NCBI RefSeq assembly: GCF_021130785.1 | Contig: NC_060209.1 | Coordinates: 23,746,001-23,810,000, forward strand | Origin: Homalodisca vitripennis | Taxonomy: Eukaryota > Arthropoda > Insecta > Hemiptera > Cicadellidae | Direction of reading: 5' to 3' | DNA: 64,000 bases | Shown here: positions 14,001 through 23,548 of the stretch, piece after piece | How the letters are laid out: each line of letters opens with the position of its first letter | Numbering within the stretch: the first letter of the stretch is position 1 | The notes under the pieces: generated by a model | Seen by the model: only the letters and a program-made list of their open reading frames with translations | What the model was told of the DNA's origin: nothing | The model's database searches: none | Translations under genes and position numbers: made by a program

Positions 14001-14147
14001 ATAATTATGTTAGATTTAATAATTTTAACGAAGTAAATTTAAAGCTTGGTGATCTTGGATTTAAATTATTTAGTAATTCCTGATCTACACGAATCTTACT
14101 TATTGTTTACTTTTCATTCTAGATAAATAAATCCCCAGTTCAATTCA
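11081..14147. other. AT-rich DNA; possible pogo-like scrap at 13211-13275
   Basis: No gene recognised. Bases 13216-13275 carry CGGATAATC in three close variants (CGGATAATCTGGACC, CGGATAATCGGATAACC, CGCATAATCGG), the style of termini of pogo/Tigger-type DNA transposons. There is no matching inverted partner, so this is at most a fragment. The frames at 11559, 12335, 12844 and 13605 show no motifs. Confidence 0.3.
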
Positions 14148-16830
14148 GTGTTGAAGGATCCGAGAAAATGGACAGAAAGTTATACCGACCAATTGAACAT
14201 AGTAACCTCATTACATATGTGTTTGTCAACTGTCATATAACTGTGTTCTGATGTATCTATTATACATAACCGATACAACGGAGTGTTGAAGTACCCGAGA
14301 AAATGGACAGAAGGTTATACCGACCAATTGAACATAGTAACCTCATTACATATGTGTTTGTCAACTGTCATATAACTGTGTTCTGATGTATCTATTATAC
14401 ATAACCGATACAACGGAGTGTTGAAGTACCCGAGAAAATGGACAGAAAGTTATACCGACCAATTGAACATAGTAACCTCATTACATATGTTTTTGTCAAC
14501 TGTCATATAACTGTACTCTGATTGTATCTATTATACATAACCGATACAACGGAGTGTTGAAGTACCCGAGAAAATGGACAGAAGGTTATACCGACCAATT
14601 GAACATAGTAACCTCATTACATATGTTTTGGTCAACTGTCATATAACTGTACTCTGATTGTATCTATTATACATAACCGATACAACGGAGTGTTGAAGTA
14701 CCCGAGAAAATGGACAGAAGGTTATACCGACCAATTGAACATAGTAACCTCATTACATATGTTTTGGTCAACTGTCATATAACTGTACTCTGATGTATCT
14801 ATTATACATAACCGATACAACGGAGTGTTGAAGTACCCGAGAAAATGGACAGAAGTTATACCGACCAATTGAACATAGTAACCTCATTACATATGTTGTT
14901 GTCAACTGTCATATAACTGTACTCTGATGTATCTATTATACATAACCGATACAACGGAGTGTTGAAGTACCCGAGAAAATGGACAGAAAGTTATACCGAC
15001 CAATTGAACATAGTAACCTCATTACATATGTTGTTGTCAACTGTCATATAACTGTACTCTGATTGTATCTATTATACATAACCGATACAACGGAGTGTTG
15101 AAGTACCCGAGAAAATGGACAGAAGGTTATACCGACCAATTGAACATAGTAACCTCATTACATATGTTTTGGTCAACTGTCATATAACTGTACTCTGATG
15201 TATCTATTATACATAACCTGTACATTTGCAAGCAAATTGTATTCCAATACCTCAATTTATTTTCAAGATATCATACGGATTGATATGTTTTGCTATTTAT
15301 TAACAATATCCCATGAATGGACATGCACCATCATCGAACTCTATCTTGTCTATTATACACACATGATAAAACGGAGTGTTAAAGGATCCGACAAAATGGA
15401 CAGAACTTTATACCGACCTATTGATCATTGTAACCTCATCATATATATTTTTGTCAAGTGTTATATGACTGTACTCTATCTAGCTTATTATACATAACCG
15501 ATACAACGGAGTGTTGAAGTACCCGAGAAAATGGACAGAAAGTTATACCGACCAATTGAACATAGTAACCTCATTACATATGTTGTTGTCAACTGTCATA
15601 TAACTGTGTTCTGATGTATCTATTATACATAACCGATACAACGGAGTGTTGAAGTACCCGAGAAAATGGACAGAAGGTTATACCGACCAATTGAACATAG
15701 TAACCTCATTACATATGTTGTTGTCAACTGTCATATAACTGTGTTCTGATGTATCTATTATACATAACCGATACAACGGAGTGTTGAAGTACCCGAGAAA
15801 ATGGACAGAAGTTTATACCGACCAATTGAACATAGTAACCTCATTACATATGTTGTTGTCAACTGTCATATAACTGTGTTCTGATGTATCTATTATACAT
15901 AACCGATACAACGGAGTGTTGAAGTACCCGAGAAAATGGACAGAAGGTTATACCGACCAATTGAACATAGTAACCTCATTACATATATTGTTGTCAACTG
16001 TCATATAACTGTGTTCTGATGTATCTATTATACATAACCGATACAACGGAGTGTTGAAGTACCCGAGAAAATGGACAGAAGGTTATACCGACCAATTGAA
16101 CATAGTAACCTCATTACATATGTTGTTGTCAACTGTCATATAACTGTACTCTGATGTATCTATTATACATAACCGATACAACGGAGTGTTGAAGTACCCG
16201 AGAAAATGGACAGAAGGTTATACCGACCAATTGAACATAGTAACCTCATTACATATATTGTTGTCAACTGTCATATAACTGTGTTCTGATGTATCTATTA
16301 TACATAACCGATACAACGGAGTGTTGAAGTACCCGAGAAAATGGACAGAAGGTTATACCGACCAATTGAACATAGTAACCTCATTACATATGTTGTTGTC
16401 AACTGTCATATAACTGTACTCTGATTGTATCTATTATACATAACCGATACAACGGAGTGTTGAAGTACCCGAGAAAATGGACAGAAGGTTATACCGACCA
16501 ATTGAACATAGTAACCTCATTACATATGTTGTTGTCAACTGTCATATAACTGTACTCTGATTGTATCTATTATACATAACCGATACAACGGAGTGTTGAA
16601 GTACCCGAGAAAATGGACAGAAGGTTATACCGACCAATTGAACATAGTAACCTCATTACATATGTTGTTGTCAACTGTCATATAACTGTACTCTGATGTA
16701 TCTATTATACATAACGGATACAACGGAGTGTTGAAGGACCGGACAAATCGGGCAGAAAGTTATAGCGGCCATTTAAACATTGTAACCTCATTACATATAT
16801 TTTTTCAAATGACATATAACAGTATGCTCA
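14148..16830. repeat. 135-bp satellite array, ~19 copies
   Basis: The phrase GTGTTGAAG recurs at 14148, 14283, 14418, 14554, 14690, 14825, 14959, 15095, (15376), 15511, 15646, 15781, 15916, 16051, 16186, 16321, 16457, 16593 and 16728, a spacing of 134-136 bases. A unit contains ACCCGAGAAAATGGACAG, TATACCGACCAATTGAAC and ATCTATTATACATAACCG. Inner copies are nearly identical; the first, last and the 15376 copy are clearly more diverged, the pattern expected from unequal crossing-over with old edges. Variable sites (GTGTTCTG/GTACTCTG, TGATGTA/TGATTGTA, TGTTGTTG/TGTTTTGG/TATTGTTG) show local two-unit duplication. The unit has no conserved reading frame. Confidence 0.97.
15218..15375. repeat. non-satellite segment inside the 135-bp array
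   Basis: After the copy starting at 15095 the sequence leaves the satellite at ATAACC and runs through about 158 unrelated bases before a diverged unit resumes at 15376. The insert includes TTTGCAAGCAAATTG, TTTCAAGATATCATACGGA and CACCATCATCGAAC, and matches the dispersed repeat at 29805-29990 and 59615-59770 in order. Its right part (GTCTATTATACACACATG) resembles the end of a satellite unit. Confidence 0.7.
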
Positions 16831-17217
16831 GACAAATGCTCCTAACAGCGCAATGTTTATAAATCTTCCTCCGTGCAGACCCAATTTCATTGGTAGGTTA
16901 TACCTGTAGTTATCTAGACCCTAGTGAGTTTTATCTAAGAGCTAACTTTACTACCTGGAGACATCAAGTTCTTCTTCTTTCCTGTCATTAAATAAATCTT
17001 AATTGGCTGTGATTGCAAGATGAAAACACTAACTTTAATTCTAATAAATCACTTGCAGGTGAATGCGTTTTACTTGCGCAATTTCAAGAAATTATTATGA
17101 TTATATACGATGTCTTTGTTTCTTTCAGTTACAACTATTATTACTCTGGTAAGTATTCTATTTCCAGGTTTATAAGTAATGTCCCTATAAATGAAGTTGT
17201 TGTAGTAATAGAGAAAT
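16831..17217. other. unassigned
   Basis: No gene recognised. The plus-strand 68-aa frame at 17013 overlaps the receptor-like fragment on the other strand and is not supported. Confidence 0.4.
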
Positions 17218-17345
17218 AAGTTCAATAGCATAATGGGATCCTTTTTCGTGTTTCTGTAAAACAAAATAGATGCTGGAAACTTGTTCAGTTTCCTCTTGCA
17301 CGGAATTTTGTGGTAATCAAATAAGTTTACAAGTAAATACGAGTC
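17218..17345 (-). pseudogene. possible decayed chemosensory-receptor exon
   Basis: The minus-strand peptide contains LVNLFDYHKIPCKRKLNKF, which aligns without gaps to a fragment 41 kb away (58494-58548, MFTDLLVYHKTPSGRELSKY): YHK-P--R-L-K is shared and the DNA is also similar (TTACCACAA and flanks). From about 17290 the better frame seems to change: a +1 frame reads HYAIELISLLLQQLHL, a helical style seen near the C terminus of insect gustatory receptors just before the last membrane segment. Stops follow in that frame. If the assignment is right, this is a frameshifted remnant of a membrane taste receptor. The similarity to the 58-kb fragment is seen directly; the receptor identity is inference from remembered family style. 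Confidence 0.3.
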
Positions 17346-17406
17346 GTTTATTAAATACACACTTCAATATTTTCTCCCTGATGCACAAACACGATTACCA
17401 TTTATA

Positions 17407-17420
17407 ATAATAATAATAAG

Positions 17421-17482
<62 letters not shown>

Positions 17483-17487
17483 TATAT
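17407..17487. repeat. (AAT)n/(TA)n microsatellite
   Basis: A short AAT run leads into a long TA run. Confidence 0.95.
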
Positions 17488-17818
17488 AAATGTACTTTAA
17501 AGTTAAAACAAAAGTGCAATATCCAATGCTCATATTTTAATTTTTGAGTTCTCAGAACCGAATTAAATAAATATATAATAATTCATTTTATATACATGTA
17601 TTATCGTATAGGATTATTCAATATCATTTGTGCTTATATAAAATAGTGGCATATTACAGTAGCTAAGTTGCACATGCCAATTTCATACAATTCGGTATTT
17701 TAATAGTAATTTAAAAAATACATAGTTGTAAAAGACAATTTTCCGACGGGGTCCAACATACGATAACGATAAAAGTTAATGCATATTATTTAATTTTACT
17801 AAGTGTAACACACAAAAC

Positions 17819-17948
17819 TGTTTAACACTGAGGCTCACAACGACAAAGCAGAGAGGGATATATGGCAAGTGTAATCGATAATGATCTTCAGAGGCGGAAA
17901 CTGCCGATAATGGTCGAAAAATGTCGAACCCCAACATTGTTTACGTTT
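17819..17948 (+). repeat. dispersed repeat, copy 1
   Basis: About 125 bases match 43731-43857: both carry ACTGAGGCTCACAACGAC, GGGATATATGGCAAGTGTAA and a CCGAAAAxTGxCGAAC string in the same order and orientation. The copies differ by substitutions and short indels. Neither has visible terminal repeats, so the element class is unknown. Confidence 0.8.
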
Positions 17949-18990
17949 TCAACGTAAATAAACAAAAGAATTCGGTAGCACTTACTATATGTAAAGTTAG
18001 ATTTTCCGTCATAGCATCCGTAATATGAGTATCTATTCATTTATATTTTTTATTAAGTAGTTATTTCTTTATTTCTTTATGTGTATATGCATTTGTTAGT
18101 GAAATTTTAAAGGGTATTTAATTATCTAAATATTTTAACTATGAAAAAGTATATTAATAACGATCGAAATTTTACCGTATGCCTGTAGTATAACAAAATA
18201 AACTTATATTGGTATCAAACGTATTTTATTAACGAAATACTTTGTAATATACGGTTTCTGATTTCACAAAGTTATTTTGGACGTTCCTTTCATTGCATTT
18301 TAAAATATGCTTATATATGTCTATCAAGTAACTTTTACAATTGACACGCGTCCTTACCTTCGTCAAATAAACATAAATGTTAGATCAGTATTGGAGAGAC
18401 AGGTTTTACTATGTGAAAAATTATTGATTGTGTTTTATTATAATTACGAATCTGAGATTCAAATTTATTTACTAACAAGAAAAACATGCCGCCTTATTTT
18501 CTGTTTAAAGTGGCAGAATATTTTTAAATTTTTCTTAAAAGAAGAATGTTTTCACTAACTCCCCTCTCACCCCTATTTGTAGAATAATGGTGTGAATGTT
18601 TTAGTTATAAATATAGAGCTTTATTTTTATTTTCAAGTGTAGAATGAATTGTCTAACCTAAATAAATGGTTCAAAAATATTGCAAACATCTCCGTACAGG
18701 ATGCAGTGTGATGCCCGGTAACAACTGTTTTCCATCTGTCATGACAAAGGGGTGAAACATACAAAACATACGGTTATTTATCATGCACTCTTACCTATGT
18801 GCAACTAGAAATGTAGAAAAACTCACAGTGTGCTGTCAACAATGACACGATAGATGGTTTATTGAGTGAACGCTAGCGGTTTATTCCTTTCAGCTTGTAT
18901 TCGTGTTTGCCCACAAAAAACAACGCCGCGCTTTCTGTTGTACATGACGACAAGCTAAAGGTCGATTTATTGACTTAATTCTAATAGCTT
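17949..18990. other. AT-rich DNA, nothing recognised
   Basis: The 83-aa plus-strand frame at 18307 has no recognisable motif. Confidence 0.6.
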
Positions 18991-19000
18991 CTATCAGATG

Positions 19001-19057
19001 TATGTGTGTGTGTGTGTGTGTGTGCGTGCGTGTTGTGCGTGCGTGTTGTGCGTGTGC

Positions 19058-19135
<78 letters not shown>
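19001..19135. repeat. (TG)n microsatellite with GCGTGC interruptions
   Basis: TG dinucleotide run. The left third is broken by CGTGCGTGTTG variants and the right part is pure. It directly abuts the SINE to its right. The overlapping 168-aa and 114-aa frames are Thr-His and Cys-Val runs produced by the microsatellite. Confidence 0.97.
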
Positions 19136-19137
<2 letters not shown>

Positions 19138-19148
19138 TTTCTGTGGTA

Positions 19149-19381
19149 GTGCCGATGGCCGAGTGGTCTAAGACGTTGGACTTTGAGTTTGAGTTAGAGA
19201 TAGCGCAGGTTCGAATCCTGTCTGGGACCGTTGCACTTTTTATCAGTACCATCGACCTTGTACTGTATCGACTCTCCCCCTTATTCTGTTTGATAAGATC
19301 CTCGCACAGGCCAGTGGCCCATGAGGACGGGCAGAATAAGGCATAAAGGGAGATCGGCTTCTCCTTTTTTAATAAAAAAAA
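19149..19381 (+). mobile_element. tRNA-derived SINE, family 1, copy A
   Basis: The head (19149-19229) is a class II tRNA-like sequence: A-box region GATGGCCGAGTGGTCTAAG, a long variable arm region, and B box AGGTTCGAATCCTG. The class II shape points to tRNA-Ser or tRNA-Leu ancestry, but the acceptor stem no longer pairs and the anticodon loop is degraded, so it is not a working tRNA. The body (19230-19360) includes ATCGACCTTGTACTGTATCG and GAGGACGGGCAGAATAAGGC and ends in GGCTTCTCC followed by an A/T-rich tail. A second copy lies at 29387. Confidence 0.92.
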
Positions 19382-20505
19382 TGTGTCTGATGACACGATA
19401 TAAACGCTACGCCTTATTTAGTGCATGGAGACGTCTCTAAATTTCTGTATATTGACTGAATGCTAGTTTTGTACTTACGTTAGACTGTATATGTGTCTGC
19501 CCACACCATATCAAAGCTACTCTTTCTGTTGTTCATGTCAACCAGCTAAAGGTTGTTTTACTGGCTAAACGTCAGATAGTCGTTAACACGTGTCACCATA
19601 TTCATCCCCCACTCTTTTGGTGGTGCTGATTACACATCTCTATCAACCAGCAAAGATAATTGGAAAATATTCCGTTATTAATTGCCTCATAAATTGAATG
19701 CGCTTGATAATACCTAAGGTAGTCGCCAAAATATTGAAATTTTCCTGCAAGTCCAAAAACTGCAGTTATTGGCATTTGAGCCACTCCAACAAATTCGGGA
19801 ATTGATAGTTGGGAATTATTTTTCTTGGGTCGTATAGGTAAACACGATGACTACAAGAAAACATGTGATAAACATAGTAAACCAGCTGAGTAAAATAATA
19901 ATATAAAGTTTTTACATGGAATAATTACAAAATATAGATTATTCAAACGGTACAGTAAAAAAAAAAAAACGAATGAATGCCATTGTAAGAAGTTGGTGAC
20001 AAGTTTGATCTCAGCTTAACCTGGTGTTGTCCTATCCTTCCTATCTTAACTCATATTATTTAAACACATCTATGGAACCTAACTAAAGTACAAAAATTTG
20101 AATGTATCATGTGGTAAGATATCTCGACGAAGGCCATCTGCAGTTTTTAAATTTAGTATTAGTCTTCATTTATACATAGATAAGAAAGAGTTATATGATG
20201 ATTCATGTACAACAATGGAATTTTACTGAGCGTTATTTCAGCCATGAGGGCGTCACAATATCTGCCATGAGGGCTTATGAATAATTTCTTTTCTGTATGA
20301 AATCTGTATTTGAGCCATTGACACTTCAAGATTAAAAATGAGCTATAAATATGAAATTTTGCAAACAAACCTTGTCGAATCGTGTTATGTGACACGCGTT
20401 ACGGCACACCGTTGCCTTGTTATTTTTTGTTGGGACAAAGAATTTAATATCAAAATTTTTATCTAAAAGTTTCAAAATTTTTCTATTATTCTAAACATTT
20501 CAAAA
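19382..20505. other. mostly unassigned; degenerate dispersed-repeat piece at 20210-20420
   Basis: The piece holds GAGCTATAAATATGAAATTT followed by TGCAAACAAACCTTGTCG and GTGACACGCGTTACGGCACA, similar in order to 37800-37900. No gene recognised. Confidence 0.4.
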
Positions 20506-20506
20506 T

Positions 20507-20846
20507 ATCTCTCCAATTCTTTAGTATACCAGTTTGAAAATTTTTCATTACCATCATTTTACACCCGATAGAACATTTTTTTGAAATATTTTTTCAAAAC
20601 AGGCCTTATTGAATTGAAATATTTTTCAAAAAATTGAATTTTTTAATTTTTAATTGTAATATATATTGATTTCTTGAAAAAAGACAGATGGCATCTCCCA
20701 TTTTTTTAGTATTCCAGTTTGAAAATATTGCATTACCATCATTTTACACCCGATAGAATATTTTTGTGAAATATTTTTTAAAAACAGGCCTTATTGAATT
20801 GAAATATTTTTCAAAGATTGATTTTTAAATTTTTAAAATTGTAATA
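20507..20846 (+). repeat. tandem duplication, ~185 bp unit x 2
   Basis: Two copies (about 20507-20660 and 20692-20846) share CATTACCATCATTTTACACC, CCGATAGAA, and ACAGGCCTTATTGAATTGAA in the same order, with a short non-shared linker between them. The second copy ends exactly where the Helitron-like element starts. Confidence 0.88.
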
Positions 20847-22152
20847 TCACTACATAGTATAAAACAAAGTCGCTTTTTCTGTCCTTGTGTCCCTTTGTAT
20901 GCTTAAATCTTTAAAACTACGCAACGGATTTTGATGCGGTTTTTTTAATAGATAGAGTGATTCAAGAGGAAGGTTTATATGAAGTAAAGTACAAGAAAAG
21001 CTACCTGAAATATTTTGAAATTCATAAAAATGTCCTTTTTACGTTTCATAATCCAAATTAAACTGGCACTAAACAGCTGTTTGCATATAAATTCAATCAA
21101 ATATTAAGTAAATAGTGCTTGATCAGTTGTGTAATGCAGATAGTAAATAAAAGGTTAATATCAAACTATTACTCCAGATTGCGCCAGTGATGAATTTAAG
21201 TCATCTAATGCGTTTTATATATTATTTAAACACTTTTATAAAACCAACCTTAATGAACAAAGTTATGAATGTTTTCACGTACGTTGCTTTAAACTGGTGG
21301 GATTCCTTGACATTGTGATATGGCATTTTAACAGTGGCTTATGGGAAAACAGGGAAGGTAATACTAACATGCCTCAACGTAACAAAAAACTTTTATTTTT
21401 TAATGTTGCGTAACCCTAATAAGTATTTCCTCCTTATACCGAAAGTACATAGGAAATAAGTAGGACTTCTCCCTAGCCCGTAATAGGTCCTACGTATGTG
21501 TATATTTTCTTCATCAGACAACAACACAAAAAACAATGTTCCTGAAAATATTTTAAACTGAAAATAGATTACAGAAGCCGATAGTAGACGATTTTGAAAA
21601 AAGTAGATTTCGGAGAACTGAATAAACGAACTATCTAGAATTTGATCGAGGAAATATTGCAAGGTGAAATTTGACATAGTAAGTGAATTTAAACGATCTG
21701 AAGTAGGCGCTTTTTAACCGAGTAGGCTTCTCGGTCGTACGTAAGTATATATTTTTTCTTCGTCAGGACAAGGCAAACTCTACTATGGTACTGGAAATAT
21801 CTTAGACCTGAAATATGTGATAAAGGTTAGAAATTAGAAGCTTTTTGACCGAAGTAGGTTTCCGCGACCTGTGTATTTGTATTCTATTGATCAAAATAAT
21901 AATGCATGCTCAGCCGTGACATTGCAAATATAATTAATTAATTTGAACCAGAAATGCTCTTCCACGTGCAAAACATGATACATTAATTAAAATAAACTCT
22001 GATAATATTCACCATGAACTTAAATAATATCTACTTGATGTTTCCCTACTACCATAATTTTACATCATAAGTGATTTTACTAAGTAATATAAGGACTTCG
22101 GCTCTAAAGATTGCGTGCAAAGTCGCGTACATTATAACCGTATAACAGCTAG
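20847..22152 (+). mobile_element. non-autonomous Helitron-like element, copy A
   Basis: The left end starts with TC (TCACTACATAGTATAAAAC) and is preceded by A. The right end reads ACAGCTAG followed by T, matching the Helitron rules: 5' TC, 3' CTRR, insertion between A and T. Near the left end AACTACGCAACGGATTTTGA is a phrase common in arthropod Helitron-like elements. About 30 bases before the right end is GCGTGCAAAGTCGCG, a decayed form of the GC-rich 3' signal also seen at 34707. Inside are modules spaced ~250 bp (near 21462, 21722 and, weaker, 21850), each with AGTAGG then TTCTC and a TATATTTT(T)CTTC(A/G)TCAG string. No Rep or helicase coding is present. Confidence 0.72.
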
Positions 22153-23235
22153 TATAATGATATATTGAAGATGGTAAACTATATGGCAGACGGTATTCAA
22201 CATATGGCAATAGATTATACGATATTTTTCTATTTATCTGGACTTAACTAATCAATTGGATAAGGTTAATGTAGCAATTTATGGACCACCTGTATAACGG
22301 AAAATTATATAATTAATTTCAAACAAGTACTGTCCTAACCAAAAATGTCTGTACAAATGTTTAATTTTTATAATAGACTTATCTTTTGCTCTGTAGTTTG
22401 TTATGTTCATACTAATATATGTAGCTTATATGTTTAAAGAAAGCAATAACAGGTAAGTTGGTATGAATAAAATCTGTAAATATCTTGTGGAAAAAAAAAT
22501 ATCTAAACTTGATAATTTTTCACAAGAAGAGTGCTTACATTAACTGGTGTTGAAAGTATAAATCACAGCAATGTTCAGCTGCGTTATGTTTACCCAGTCC
22601 ACATCTCCTGTAAAAAAACACGCTTGCTTTGCAAACCTGAACATTGAGTATGATTTTTATACAGAATTTATGTAAAATACATTTTATTTCAATCTCATGT
22701 TATTATAATTGACTAACCATAAAAATAATGAAAATCAATAAAAGACAGTTATTAAACGTGTCATTTTGTAAAAGCAAGAAATAGGATGGAATAATTTCAG
22801 AAAAAATTATATAATTCGTACATATATGATGTAGTATTACTATTTTTTGATATTTAAACACGTAAATAAAATAATTATATGATAAGTTGTATAGATTACA
22901 AAATTTAAATTGAAGCAGTAATAAAGTTTAATCTTTCAATTGAATTTTATAATGTAAAAAGTGTGATTGTGAGAACTCAATTTCGTTAACCGGGAACTGA
23001 ACACTTCATAGTATTAATTACTTTGGCCAATACATTGAATTAATCAACATTTGTAAACATAAAAAAACCATTAATGGATTCTAGTACGTTTCTGAAAGAG
23101 TGATCCCTTTTTGCATTGACGAAACAAAAAGCAGTATATTATCTATGCAGTGATCAATTTCAAAAACTAGAATATCTGAACTGAAACCTCCTGAGAAGAA
23201 AAGGGTTTTCCCTAAAACCCTTCTCCTTGGGTTCT
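22153..23235. other. AT-rich DNA, nothing recognised
   Basis: No repeats, motifs or open frames of note. Confidence 0.6.
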
Positions 23236-23240
23236 CTCTA

Positions 23241-23300
23241 AAATAAATTTCCAAATATGAGGTCCCCTATTAGGTCCTATGACAAGTTATTATGCATTTC

Positions 23301-23364
<64 letters not shown>

Positions 23365-23437
23365 ACTTTCCCCTTCAACTTTAAAATGCATAATAACTTG
23401 TCATAGGACCTCATAGGGGACCTCATATTTGGAAATT

Positions 23438-23442
<5 letters not shown>
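23241..23442. repeat. 59-bp inverted repeat around a TA microsatellite
   Basis: Left arm 23241-23299 and right arm 23384-23442 are reverse complements with one mismatch in 59 bases. Between them lie a TA run (about 23302-23360) and TCCCCTTCAACTTTAAAA. The transcript or single strand could fold into a long hairpin. This could be a foldback MITE, or a repair product at the unstable TA tract. Confidence 0.95.
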
Positions 23443-23512
<70 letters not shown>

Positions 23513-23548
23513 TGCACTCCCCTTCAACTTTAAAATGCATAATAACGG
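23443..23548. repeat. (TA)n(TG)n microsatellite and a short direct repeat
   Basis: TA run to 23472, TG run to 23514, then CCCCTTCAACTTTAAAATGC and ATAATAAC at 23519-23548 repeat 23369-23398 directly. Confidence 0.9.

Noticed and set aside
15198..15497. 99-aa plus-strand frame inside the 135-bp satellite
   Set aside because: It exists only because the array is interrupted there; the peptide has no motif and neighbouring units do not keep the frame.
19149..19229. Functional tRNA-Ser or tRNA-Leu gene
   Set aside because: The acceptor stem does not pair, the anticodon loop differs between the two copies, and both copies continue into the same non-tRNA body with an A-rich tail. It is a SINE head.
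18890..19396. 168-aa minus-strand and 114-aa plus-strand frames
   Set aside because: They are built from the TG microsatellite (Thr-His or Cys-Val runs) and the adjoining SINE.
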